Source: Paucibacter sp. KCTC 42545
GTDB taxonomy: Bacteria > Pseudomonadota > Gammaproteobacteria > Burkholderiales > Burkholderiaceae_C
Assembly: GCF_001477625.1 (NCBI RefSeq)
Contig: NZ_CP013692.1
Location: 1,860,001 to 1,924,000, forward strand
Reading direction: 5' to 3'
Length of the DNA stretch: 64,000 nucleotides
The notes beneath the pieces were generated by a model. The model was not told the DNA's origin, searched no databases, and saw only the letters and a program-made list of their open reading frames with translations. Each line of letters opens with the position of its first letter. Positions within the stretch are counted from its first letter, which is position 1. Both the position numbers and the translations under genes were made by a program. Below, piece after piece: positions 51,959 to 60,812 of the stretch.

Positions 51959-54606
51959 CCTGGCTACTCAAGCTCTCCTGGCCGGCCTTACGCCATCAAG
52001 CCGGCCGCCAACTTTTGGCTCTCTTAGCCATCTGCCTAGGCGTGGCCCTGAGCTTTGCAGTTCACCTGCTCAATAGCAGCGCGCTGGATGAATTTGGCCG
52101 GGCGAGCGCCAGCTTGAATGGTCAGCCCGACCTGGTGCTGCGGGCCACCGACGGCGGCGGCTTGCCCGAATCTCTTTTTGCCCGCGTCGCGCAAGACCCG
52201 GCCCTCAGTCTGGCCGCGCCTGTCATCGAAGGCCAGGCGCAGCTGCGTGATGCCAAAGGCCAACCCTTCAATCTGCGCCTGATCGGCTGGGATGCCTTGG
52301 CAGGTGCGGCCATGAATCCGCAACTGCTGCCAAGCGCTGGCGCCAAAGCCTCGGGTGGACTCACCGCTTTGATCGACCCGCAGCTGATCTGGCTCAATGC
52401 CGCGGCCCTACAGCGCCTGGCACCAGCCGCGCGCGAGCCAGGCCAAGCGCTGACACTGAGAGCCGCCTCGGCCGAAAACGGTCAGGCCCTCAGCCTGGAC
52501 TTGAATCTGGCCGGCTCAGTGCCTGCGCCCGGTTCACCCCTGGCGGTGATGGATATTGCCGCCGCGCAACTCCTGCTGGGCCGCCTGGGGCGCATCGATC
52601 GCATCGACCTGCGCCTGCATAACACCGGCATCAGCCCGCAAGCCTGGCTGGCCCAGCAAAACTGGCCGGGCGGCATCAGCGCCGCGCCGCCGCCCGACGA
52701 AGGGGCGCGCTTGAGCGAGTTGACGCGTGCCTACCGCGTCAATTTGAGCGTGCTCTCGCTGATGGCCTTGTTCACCGGCAGCTTGCTGCTGTTTTCGGTG
52801 ATGTCGCTGTCGGTCGCGCAGCGCCTGCCGCAGTGGGCCTTGCTGGGCGTCTTGGGCATGACGGCGCGCGAGCGTGCGACCATGCTGCTGAGCGAGGCTC
52901 TGCTGCTCGGGCTTATCGGCTCCGCGCTGGGCTTGCTGCTGGGCTGGGGCATGGCGCAGCTGGGCTTGCAAGTTCTTGGCAGTCAGCTGGGTTTGAGCCG
53001 CAGCCATGCCACCCTGGCGTTTGAACAATTGCCCTGGGGCGCCGCTGCAGCCTTTGGCGCCTTGGGCGTGTTGGTCAGCTTGCTCAGCGCGGCCTTGCCC
53101 GCCCTGGAGCTGCGCCGTTTGCCTGTCGCGCAGGTGCTTAAAGGTTTGGGCAGCCAAAGTGCGCGCGGGCTGCCGGCGTGGCTGGGCCCCAGCCTGCTCA
53201 TATTGGGTCTGGGGCTGGCAATGTTGCCGCCCTTGCCTCGATCTTCCGGCTGTGCCGAGGTGCCGCTGGGGGCTTATGCCGCCATGCTGAGCCTTTTGCT
53301 TGGCGGCATCGCCTGCGTGCCGCAATTGCTGCACCTGAGCATGAGTGCGCTAGCGCATTGGCCGGGCGCAGGCCGTTCTGCCTTGCTGCTCTTGGTGCGT
53401 GAACGCGCGCGTGACCAGGCCGGTGAAGCCAGCCGAGCGCTGGCCGGCGTGCTGGTGAGCCTGAGCCTGTCGGTGTCCATGCTGGTGATGGTGGGCAGCT
53501 TCCGGTTCTCGCTGGACGATTGGCTATCGCGCATGTTGCCGGCCGACCTCTATGTGCGCGCCAGCTTGGCGACAGGACTTGACGGCCAAACCGCGCCGCT
53601 GCCGACCGAGTTCGTCGAGGCCGTATCTGCCAGCGGCCTGAGCCAGCGCCTGCAGCCACAGCGCAGCGACCGGATTCAGCTGCAAGGCAGCAGCGAGCGC
53701 TTTGCCCTCATGGCCCGCCGGATTGACGAAGCCCGCCTGCCCTTGCAGGGCGACTTGGCCCGCCCTGAGCCGCCAGGCACGGGCAAGCTGGGCAAGATCG
53801 CAGAGCAAGACCTGACCCCCATCTACATCAGCGAAGCTTTGCGCGACACCCTGGCCCTGCGCCCCGGCCAGCGCTTGATGCTGCTGCAGCCGGGTGGGCT
53901 GAGTGAGAACGCCGCAGTTGGCACGCCAGGGGCCGAACAAAAGCCCGGCCTGCCCGCCTATGTGCGCGGCGTCTGGCGCGACTATGCGCGCCAGTCCGGC
54001 GCGGTGCTGATGCCGATGGACGCCTACCAGCGCTGGCGCGGCGACACCCGCATCACCGAGTTGCTGATCTGGCTGCCCGAGGGCCAAGCGGCCGGGCCGG
54101 CAATTCGGCGCCTGCGTGCCATGGCGGCGCAGCCGCAAGACATCGAGATTGCCGAGAGTGCGGACCTGCGTGAGATGTCGATGAAGATCTTCGACCGCAG
54201 CTTCGCCGTCACGGTGTGGCTGCAAGCGGTCACGCTGGCGATTGGTTTGTTTGGCATCGCTGCGGCGCAGTCGGCCCAGATGTTGGCGCGCAAACGCGAA
54301 TTCGGCCTCTTGCTGCACCTGGGCTTTTGCCGCGCCGATGTGTTGCGCCTGCTCTTGCTGGAGGCTGGTCTGCTGTGCGCGGTCGGCGCGCTGGCGGGCC
54401 TGAGCCTGGGCCTGGGCTTATCGGCGGTGTTGGTATGGGTGCTCAATCCGCAGAGTTTTCACTGGAGCATGGACATGCATATCCCAGTCGCCCGCTTGGC
54501 CGCGCTGGCCGGCGCCATGTGGCTGGCGAGTGTGGCGGCAGCCTGGTTGGCAGGCCGCCGCGCCGCGAGTGATGCAGCCGTCCATGCGGTGAAGGAGGAT
54601 TGGTGA
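51952..54606 (+). CDS. FtsX-fold ABC permease (YbbP-like)
   Basis: The 884-residue permease has an N-terminal membrane helix (about 15-35) and a large periplasmic domain. A helix bundle (~265-430), a second membrane/periplasmic unit, and a C-terminal three-helix FtsX domain (~735-875) follow. This two-part layout of about 800-900 residues matches YbbP/DUF214 permeases of mechanotransmission ABC systems. TTG 51952 is the only start near the hydrophobic N terminus and overlaps the ATPase gene. It is followed by an AttH-like gene. Confidence 0.9.
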   Translation: MLTWLLKLSWPALRHQAGRQLLALLAICLGVALSFAVHLLNSSALDEFGRASASLNGQPDLVLRATDGGGLPESLFARVAQDPALSLAAPVIEGQAQLRDAKGQPFNLRLIGWDALAGAAMNPQLLPSAGAKASGGLTALIDPQLIWLNAAALQRLAPAAREPGQALTLRAASAENGQALSLDLNLAGSVPAPGSPLAVMDIAAAQLLLGRLGRIDRIDLRLHNTGISPQAWLAQQNWPGGISAAPPPDEGARLSELTRAYRVNLSVLSLMALFTGSLLLFSVMSLSVAQRLPQWALLGVLGMTARERATMLLSEALLLGLIGSALGLLLGWGMAQLGLQVLGSQLGLSRSHATLAFEQLPWGAAAAFGALGVLVSLLSAALPALELRRLPVAQVLKGLGSQSARGLPAWLGPSLLILGLGLAMLPPLPRSSGCAEVPLGAYAAMLSLLLGGIACVPQLLHLSMSALAHWPGAGRSALLLLVRERARDQAGEASRALAGVLVSLSLSVSMLVMVGSFRFSLDDWLSRMLPADLYVRASLATGLDGQTAPLPTEFVEAVSASGLSQRLQPQRSDRIQLQGSSERFALMARRIDEARLPLQGDLARPEPPGTGKLGKIAEQDLTPIYISEALRDTLALRPGQRLMLLQPGGLSENAAVGTPGAEQKPGLPAYVRGVWRDYARQSGAVLMPMDAYQRWRGDTRITELLIWLPEGQAAGPAIRRLRAMAAQPQDIEIAESADLREMSMKIFDRSFAVTVWLQAVTLAIGLFGIAAAQSAQMLARKREFGLLLHLGFCRADVLRLLLLEAGLLCAVGALAGLSLGLGLSAVLVWVLNPQSFHWSMDMHIPVARLAALAGAMWLASVAAAWLAGRRAASDAAVHAVKEDW

Positions 54607-55730
54607 TGCGGCGCCGGCACGTCCTGCAGGGTTTGTCTGCCAGCTGGCTGGCGGGGCAAGCACCGCTGACTCAAGCCGCTGCCCCCTCCTCAACCGCCCT
54701 CACCTTCCCGCGCGACTTCGGCGCTCACCCCGGCCACAGCCTGGAATGGTGGTACCTGACCGGACTGCTGGCGCCCCAAGCGCAAGAGCGCCCTGCCTTC
54801 GGATATCAGCTTACTTTCTTTCGCCTCAAAGGCCCGGCCGCAGCCAGTCACCCGAGCGCCTTGGCCGCCAAGCAATTGCTGATCGGGCATATCGCGCTGA
54901 GTGATCTGCGCAGCGGCAAGACCTGGCACGCGCAACGCAGCGCCCGCGCCGGCCTGGGCATTGCCGAAGCCAGCGAAAGCGACTGCGCTGTGCATCTGCG
55001 TGATTGGCAGCTGCGGCGCCAGGATTTGAGCCCAGGGCGTAGCCGCTACCAAGCTCGTTTTGGCGGCGGGGATAGTAAGAACGAGCAAGGTTTTGCCCTG
55101 GACCTGCAGTTGCAATCCACTCAAGCCTTGCTGCTGCAAGGCGAGCAAGGCCTGTCACGCAAAGGCCCCCAAGCCGCGCAGTTCAGCCAGTACTACAGCC
55201 AGGTGCAATTGCAGGCCCACGCACAGCTGCGCCTGGGCAACCAGCGCCTGGACTTGCAAGGACGCTCCTGGCTGGACCATGAGTGGAGCCATAGCTTTTT
55301 GGGCGTGGCGGGGGCCGACCGCGCCGTGGGCTGGGACTGGTGCGGCATCAATTTGCTGGACGGTGGCGCGCTGACCTTGTTCCGCTTGCGGCGGGCCGAC
55401 GGCTCGGTGCTGTGGAGCGGCGGCAGTTGGCGCCGGCCGGACGGCAGCACGCTCAACTTCCCCAACGGCGTGTTGCAGATGCAAGCCCTGCGGCATTGGG
55501 ACAGCCCACAGGGCGGCGCCCGCTATCCGGTGGAATGGCAACTCAGCACACCGGTCGGTCAGTGGCGCCTCAAGGCCATCAGCGAAGCGCAGGAAATCGA
55601 CGCCCGGCTCAGCACCGGCATGCGCTACTGGGAAGGGCCGGCTGAACTGCTGCCAGCCCAGGGCGGCCCAGCGCTGGGCTATGGCTACCTGGAAATGACC
55701 GGTTATGCGGGCGGCATGAATCTGCCTTGA
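54606..55730 (+). CDS. AttH/CrtC-like lipocalin-family protein, Tat-exported
   Basis: The 374-residue product has a Tat signal ([17 protein letters not shown]) and two consecutive lipocalin-like halves with the AttH/CrtC hallmarks. These are PGHSLEWWYLTGLL, FGYQLTFFR, RSWLDHEWSHSFL, GWDWCGINLLDGGALTLFRLR, and YWEGPAELL with GYGYLEMTGY. Family members include carotenoid 1,2-hydratase and the AttH component found beside FtsX-type ABC genes. ATG 54606 overlaps the permease stop and has GGAGG seven bases upstream. A role in exporting or handling a hydrophobic substrate is inferred. Confidence 0.9.
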   Translation: MRRRHVLQGLSASWLAGQAPLTQAAAPSSTALTFPRDFGAHPGHSLEWWYLTGLLAPQAQERPAFGYQLTFFRLKGPAAASHPSALAAKQLLIGHIALSDLRSGKTWHAQRSARAGLGIAEASESDCAVHLRDWQLRRQDLSPGRSRYQARFGGGDSKNEQGFALDLQLQSTQALLLQGEQGLSRKGPQAAQFSQYYSQVQLQAHAQLRLGNQRLDLQGRSWLDHEWSHSFLGVAGADRAVGWDWCGINLLDGGALTLFRLRRADGSVLWSGGSWRRPDGSTLNFPNGVLQMQALRHWDSPQGGARYPVEWQLSTPVGQWRLKAISEAQEIDARLSTGMRYWEGPAELLPAQGGPALGYGYLEMTGYAGGMNLP

Positions 55731-55749
55731 GGCCCGCAGGCCAACACGC

Positions 55750-57309
55750 TCAGTGGGCGCCTCCGGCATCCACTGTTGTGGCACCAGTCAGCTTGGGCGG
55801 GCGGTTGGTCAGCCAGATGGTGGAGATCAGCAGCACAAAGATCATGGCCGAGGCCAAGAAAATATCGTCGGCCGCACGCGTGAAGGCTTGCTGATCGATC
55901 AGCCGGTTGATCTGCGCCAGAGCCTGGGTTTCACTCAAGCCCCCTGCCATCAACTTGCCCAGCGTCTCGCCCGCCACCGGGTTGCCAAGGCTCAGTTGCT
56001 CCACCATGTGATGGTGATGCAAGGTGGCGCGACTCTCCCACAAGGTGGTGGCGATGGACGTGCCCATGGCGCCAGCGGTGATGCGCACAAAGTTAGACAG
56101 GCCGGCGGCGGCGGGCAAGCGGTCCGGCGTGATGCCGCTGAGCGTCAAGGTGGTGAGCGGGATGAAGAAGAAGGCCAGCGCCGCACCCTGCAGAATCGTC
56201 GGGATCATGATGGTCGCGAAATCGGTCTGCGTGGTGAAGTTGGAGCGCATACCGAGTACCACCGCGAACATCACGAAGGCAAAACTGGCCATCCAACGCG
56301 GGTCAAAGCGGGCCACGTTTTTACCTGCCACGGGCGACAGCAAAATCGCCAGCACGCCCACCGGCGCCAGGGCCATGCCTGCATCGGTTGCCGTGTAGCC
56401 CATGTACTGCTGCAACCACAGCGGCAGCAGCACCACATTGCCGAAGAAGAGGCCATAAGCCACCGACAGCGTGGCCGCACCGAAGACGAAATTGCGCCGG
56501 GCGAACAAGCGCAGATCCACCACCGGATGCTTATCCGTCAGCTCCCACACCACGAAGAAGGCAAAGCCCACCGCGGCGGCAACAGCCAGGATTTGAATCT
56601 CGCCGCTGGCGAACCAATCCAGCTCCTTGCCCTTGTCGAGCATGATTTGCAGCGCGCCGACCCAGATCACCAGCAAGGCCAGACCCACCCCGTCGATCGG
56701 CAGCTTCTTGATCGCCGTCTCACGTTCGCGGTAGATGCTCCAGGTCAGAAAGGCGGCGAACAAGCCCACCGGCACATTGATGTAGAAGATCCAGGGCCAA
56801 GACACGTTGTCAGTGATCCAGCCGCCCAGCAAGGGCCCGACCACGGGTGCGACCAGCGTGGTCATGCCCCATAAGGCCAAAGCCGTGCCGGCGCGTGCCC
56901 GCGAATAGCTGGCCAGCAGCAAGGTTTGCGAAAGCGGAATCATCGGCCCAGCCACCAGGCCTTGCAGCACCCGGCAGGCCACCAGCATCTCCAGCGAATG
57001 CGCGAAGCCGCACAACCAGGAGGCCAGCACGAAGAGCAGCACGCTGGTGGTGAACAGGCGCACGGCGCCAAAGCGCTGGGTCAGCCAGCCGGTCAGCGGC
57101 ACCGAGATCGCGTTGGCCACACCAAAGCTGGTGATGACCCAGGTGCCCTGCACCGGGCTGACCCCCAGGTCACCCGAGATCGCCGGCAGCGAGACATTGG
57201 CAATGCTGGAGTCCAGCACATTCATGAAAGTGGCCAGGGACAGCGCGATGGTGCCCAGCACCAGGGCCGAGCCCTTCAGCGGCTCAGGCAATGCGTGCGG
57301 TGCGCTCAT
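55750..57309 (-). CDS. emrB: EmrB/QacA-type drug efflux MFS transporter (DHA2)
   Basis: The 519-residue permease has 14 membrane helices. Motif LATFMNVLDSSIANVSLPAISGDLG (motif D1), LTGWLTQRFGAVRLF, and the C-type motif PLLGGWITDNVSWPWIFYINVPVG are seen. With the upstream EmrA-type adaptor and OMF lipoprotein it forms a tripartite pump driven by the proton gradient. It is the last gene of the MarR-controlled operon. Confidence 0.94.
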   Translation of the reverse strand: MSAPHALPEPLKGSALVLGTIALSLATFMNVLDSSIANVSLPAISGDLGVSPVQGTWVITSFGVANAISVPLTGWLTQRFGAVRLFTTSVLLFVLASWLCGFAHSLEMLVACRVLQGLVAGPMIPLSQTLLLASYSRARAGTALALWGMTTLVAPVVGPLLGGWITDNVSWPWIFYINVPVGLFAAFLTWSIYRERETAIKKLPIDGVGLALLVIWVGALQIMLDKGKELDWFASGEIQILAVAAAVGFAFFVVWELTDKHPVVDLRLFARRNFVFGAATLSVAYGLFFGNVVLLPLWLQQYMGYTATDAGMALAPVGVLAILLSPVAGKNVARFDPRWMASFAFVMFAVVLGMRSNFTTQTDFATIMIPTILQGAALAFFFIPLTTLTLSGITPDRLPAAAGLSNFVRITAGAMGTSIATTLWESRATLHHHHMVEQLSLGNPVAGETLGKLMAGGLSETQALAQINRLIDQQAFTRAADDIFLASAMIFVLLISTIWLTNRPPKLTGATTVDAGGAH

Positions 57310-57312
57310 GGC

Positions 57313-58590
57313 TTAGGCGTGCACCTTGGCGGCGGGCTTGGCAGCAGGCTTAGCGGCCGGCTGGCCCAGATTGGCCTTGATGATGCGGGCCACATCGGCC
57401 TCGGCCGCGGCGTCCGCCTGGTCAAAGATGGCGGTCTGGCTGGCCGGCGCGCTGCGGGGCGCGTCCACCAGGCTCTTGCCGCTCTGGTCTTGCACATCCA
57501 CCGTCACCATCATCGACAGGCCGACACGCAGCGGATGCTCCGCCAATTGCTTGGGGTCCAGCGCAATGCGGACCGGCACACGCTGCACCACCTTGATCCA
57601 GTTGCCGGTCGCGTTCTGCGCAGGCAGCAAGGCGAATGCCGCGCCGGTGCCGGCCGACAGGCCGACGATCTTGCCCTGGAACTCCACCTTATTGCCGTAA
57701 ACATCAGCCACCAGCTTGGCGCTTTGGCCGATGTGCAGGCGGGCCACTTGGCCTTCCTTGAAGTTGGCATCCACCCAGGCTTGCTGCAGGCCGACCACCG
57801 CCATCAGCGGCGCGCCAGCGGCGACGCGTTGGCCTAACTGCACAGAGCGACGGGCCACCCAGCCGTCCACCGGCGCCTGCAAGCTGGTGCGCTGCTGGGC
57901 CAAAAAGGCCTCGCGCAGCTTGGCCGCAGCACGCTGCACATTGGGGTGCTGAGCCACACTGGTGCCATCGGTCAGCACCTGATTGCTGCTGAGTTGTTCC
58001 TGCGCGGCTTGCTGGGCCGATTGCGCGGCGGCCAGCGTGGACTTGGCAGCGGCCACTTGGGCCTGAGCGTGGTCCAGCTCTTCGCGGCCAATGGCACCGC
58101 TGCTCAGCAGGGGCTGGCGGCGTTGCACATCGGCGCTCAGTCGGGTCAGCTCGCTTTGAGCGCGTTGCACATCGGCGTCGCGGGCGCGGATTTGCGCTTG
58201 CAGGGTGGCGTTATTGGCATACAAGGTGCGCACTTCACGCACGGTTTGCGCCAGCGCGCTTTGGGCCTGCTCTAGCGCCACGCGGGTGTCGGCGGGGTCT
58301 AAGCTCACCAGGGCTTGGCCGGCCTTGACGAAGTCGGTGTCATCCACATGAACGGCACGCACCGTGCCGCCCACCAGGGGCGTGATCTGAACCACATCGG
58401 CGTTGACATAGGCGTTGTCGGTCACTTCGACCCGGCTGCTCACCAGCCATTGATAGCCAACATAGGCCACCAGCCCGACCAGCACGGTCAAGCCAACGAT
58501 GCTGAGGCCGCGTTTGCGGGCGGAGGATTTAGGCATAGACGCTGAGGCCGGGGCGGAAATGGGGGAAGCCGAGTTGGCAGAGTCGCTCAT
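57313..58590 (-). CDS. emrA: EmrA-type membrane-fusion adaptor
   Basis: The 425-residue periplasmic adaptor has an N-terminal membrane anchor (about 28-48) and the HlyD half-motif VTDNAYVNADVVQITPLVGGTVRAVHVDDTD. A long coiled-coil hairpin (~105-215) and a second barrel region (LQAPVDGWVARRSVQLGQRV) follow, then an Ala/Lys-Pro repeat tail (AAKPAAKPAAK). It links EmrB to the outer-membrane factor and lies 3 bp before emrB. Confidence 0.93.
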   Translation of the reverse strand: MSDSANSASPISAPASASMPKSSARKRGLSIVGLTVLVGLVAYVGYQWLVSSRVEVTDNAYVNADVVQITPLVGGTVRAVHVDDTDFVKAGQALVSLDPADTRVALEQAQSALAQTVREVRTLYANNATLQAQIRARDADVQRAQSELTRLSADVQRRQPLLSSGAIGREELDHAQAQVAAAKSTLAAAQSAQQAAQEQLSSNQVLTDGTSVAQHPNVQRAAAKLREAFLAQQRTSLQAPVDGWVARRSVQLGQRVAAGAPLMAVVGLQQAWVDANFKEGQVARLHIGQSAKLVADVYGNKVEFQGKIVGLSAGTGAAFALLPAQNATGNWIKVVQRVPVRIALDPKQLAEHPLRVGLSMMVTVDVQDQSGKSLVDAPRSAPASQTAIFDQADAAAEADVARIIKANLGQPAAKPAAKPAAKVHA

Positions 58591-58712
58591 GAATGTGGCT
58601 CTAGGTTGGCGTAAGTAGCTGTGGTTGGCACGCGCTGGGCCTGGCTGGCCGGCGTGCCACTTCAATGTTTGGCGTGTCTGGGAGTGCTCAGTGCGCGGAG
58701 TGCTTCAGTGGG

Positions 58713-60149
58713 TCAGCGCTTGGGCAGGTCCTGCCAATCGCCGCCCAGGGCGCGCACGAGGCTGACCTGCGTGTCCAGCTGCTGCGCATACAAGTCCAGC
58801 ATCTGGCGCTGTTGCTGCAAGGCATTGCCGCGCGCGCTCAGCAGGGCCAACTTGTTGCCCAGGCCGGCTTCAAAGCGCTGCGTCTGCAACTGCCGCGAGG
58901 CCTCGGCATTGAGCAGCGCGGTTTGCTGGGCCTGCTGCTGGCTCTGCACCGACTGCAAGGCACGCAGCTGATCGCTGGCCTCTCGCACCGCCTCAATCAC
59001 CGCCCCGTTGTAGGCGGCCACGGCCGCATCCAGCTCCGCGGCCGAGCCATGCAACTGGGCGCGCAGGCGCCCGGTGTCAAACAGCGGCAGGCGGATCGAG
59101 GGGCCAAGGCCATATTGCAAGCTGCCCGGCTGCAAGAGCTTGTCGATGCCAATCGAGCTGAATCCCACAAAAGCATTCAGGCTGACATTGGGGTAGAACT
59201 GGGCGCGCGCCAGGCTGACCTGGCTGCTGGCTGCTTCAACCCGCCAGCGCGCGGCCACCACATCGGGGCGGCGGCCCAGCAGGTCCACGCCCAGCTGCGC
59301 CTGGGCTTCGGGGCCCAGATTCAAAGCGGCGGGCAGGCGCGGCGCCAGCTCACGCAGGGCCGCGGCCGGCTGCACGCTCAGGCTGGCCAGCTGTTGACGC
59401 AAGGCGGCCGCTTGCTCGTCCAGCAAAACGCTTTGGCGCTGCAGCTCAGGCAAGGGAGCTTCGGCATTGCGCTGATCTTGGCCGTTATCCAAGCCGGCGG
59501 CAACACGCTGCTGCACCAGGCTGAGTGTCTCCTTGCGCTCGGCCAGCTGGCGTTGCAAGAGCTCTTGCTGCGCCAAGGTCCGCGCCAAAGCCAGATAGCT
59601 GCGCGCCACTTGGGCCGACAAGCTCAGTCGCGCGGCAGCCTGGTCGGCTTGCGCCGCCCGCCCCTGGCCCAAGGCCGTGTCGAGTTCCGCCTGGTGGCGG
59701 CCGAAAAAGTCCCAGTCATAGCCAACACCCGCCTGCAGCGTCGACGTGGTGCGCAGGCTGCCGGCCAACGGCGGCGGATAGAGGCTGTGCTCGGGGAAGC
59801 GCTGGTAAGTCATGTCCAGGCCGGCGCCGACCACCGGCTTGTCTGCTGCCTGCGCCTGCTCCACCTGCGCGGCAGCGCGGTCCATGCGGGCGCGGGCCAA
59901 GGCCAAGCTGGGCGAGTTGGCCAGGGCGCGTTCGATCAAGGCATCGAGCTGCGCATCCTTGAAGGCCTGCCACCAAGCTTGAGGCTGGGCAAGTTCTGGC
60001 GCAGCTGGGCTGCTGGCTGGCTGGCTGGGGCTGGACAGCCCGACCTGCTCGGCTGAAATCGCCTGTGCGGCGGGTTTGAGTGTGGGCACTGGGGCACAAG
60101 CCACCAGGCTCAGGGCCGCTGTCATCAGCAAGCTTAGGCGCATTGTCAT
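58713..60149 (-). CDS. Outer-membrane efflux lipoprotein (NodT/OprM type)
   Basis: The 478-residue trimeric channel subunit has a lipobox signal ending LVAC (Cys18). It has the two-fold OEP repeat with long helices (LARARMDRAAAQVEQAQAADKP..., ARLSLSAQVARSYLALARTLAQQELL) and the family segment LLGRRPDVVAARWRVEAASSQVSLARAQFYPNVSL. Its start codon overlaps the end of marR. It pairs with EmrAB. Confidence 0.93.
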   Translation of the reverse strand: MTMRLSLLMTAALSLVACAPVPTLKPAAQAISAEQVGLSSPSQPASSPAAPELAQPQAWWQAFKDAQLDALIERALANSPSLALARARMDRAAAQVEQAQAADKPVVGAGLDMTYQRFPEHSLYPPPLAGSLRTTSTLQAGVGYDWDFFGRHQAELDTALGQGRAAQADQAAARLSLSAQVARSYLALARTLAQQELLQRQLAERKETLSLVQQRVAAGLDNGQDQRNAEAPLPELQRQSVLLDEQAAALRQQLASLSVQPAAALRELAPRLPAALNLGPEAQAQLGVDLLGRRPDVVAARWRVEAASSQVSLARAQFYPNVSLNAFVGFSSIGIDKLLQPGSLQYGLGPSIRLPLFDTGRLRAQLHGSAAELDAAVAAYNGAVIEAVREASDQLRALQSVQSQQQAQQTALLNAEASRQLQTQRFEAGLGNKLALLSARGNALQQQRQMLDLYAQQLDTQVSLVRALGGDWQDLPKR

Positions 60150-60667
60150 AGGGGGGTGTCGTTCGAGCTGGGGCGGGCTGCGTTGCTGTCACGCAAGGCC
60201 TCGCCGTTATCAATCATTCGTCGCAAAAAGCTGAGCAGCAGGCGCCACTCTTGTTCACTGAAACCCGCCAGATGGGCGTTGAACACGTCGGACAAGACAG
60301 CGGGCAACTCTGCCGTGACACGCAGCCCTTCTGCGCTCAGCGCCACAGTGACCACGCGGCGGTCTTCCTCGCTGCGTTCACGGGTCACAAAGCCTTTGCT
60401 TTCCAGGCGGTCAAGCAGCCGGCTCAAAGCACCGGCATCCACATCCAACTCACGCACCAGGGCCACGGTGGAGCTGGGGCCGCCGAAGCGCAAGCTCATC
60501 AAAGTGCCCCATTGCGCATGCGTCAGGCCGACATCGTGCAGGCGCAACTCCGCCTGGCGCGTGACGGACTGTTTGAACTTGCGCATCAACCAGCCCAGGC
60601 TGTCCTCGCGGCAATAGCTTTCAGCCCGGTAAAACTCGGGCGGCGCATGGGTGGTTTTTTTGGGCAC
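60146..60667 (-). CDS. MarR-family repressor of the efflux operon
   Basis: The 173-residue regulator has a winged helix (about 60-125: LTHAQWGTLMSLR, LVRELDVDAGALSRLLDRLESKGFVTRERSEEDRRVVTVALSAEG). GTG 60667 is preferred because an upstream TTG at 60715 would lie within the operator and promoter. It is the first gene of the operon, upstream of the OMF, adaptor and permease, so autoregulation with drug-induced release is likely. Confidence 0.9.
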   Translation of the reverse strand: MPKKTTHAPPEFYRAESYCREDSLGWLMRKFKQSVTRQAELRLHDVGLTHAQWGTLMSLRFGGPSSTVALVRELDVDAGALSRLLDRLESKGFVTRERSEEDRRVVTVALSAEGLRVTAELPAVLSDVFNAHLAGFSEQEWRLLLSFLRRMIDNGEALRDSNAARPSSNDTPL

Positions 60668-60696
60668 GGTGGCGGCGCTTGTTTGGCAAGGCGTGC

Positions 60697-60725
60697 AATT
60701 TAGTTGCCTAGGCAATCATTGTCAA
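60697..60725 (-). promoter_or_regulatory. Sigma70 promoter of the marR-efflux operon with operator in the spacer
   Basis: On the minus strand, TTGACA (60725-60720) is followed by a 17-bp spacer and TAAATT (60702-60697). The perfect palindrome TTGCCTAGGCAA (60704-60715) lies in the spacer. This would let MarR exclude RNA polymerase directly. Confidence 0.8.
60704..60715. promoter_or_regulatory. MarR operator palindrome TTGCCTAGGCAA
   Basis: Perfect 12-bp palindrome between the -35 and -10 boxes. The motif is like known MarR-family sites rich in TTGCC/GGCAA. Confidence 0.75.
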
Positions 60726-60812
60726 TGCAATTATTTCAAGTCAAACATGGGAATAGGGTTTCTGCACCAGCCCGTCAGCACAAGGTCATGGCCCCGCCCC
60801 TAAACTGCGCCC

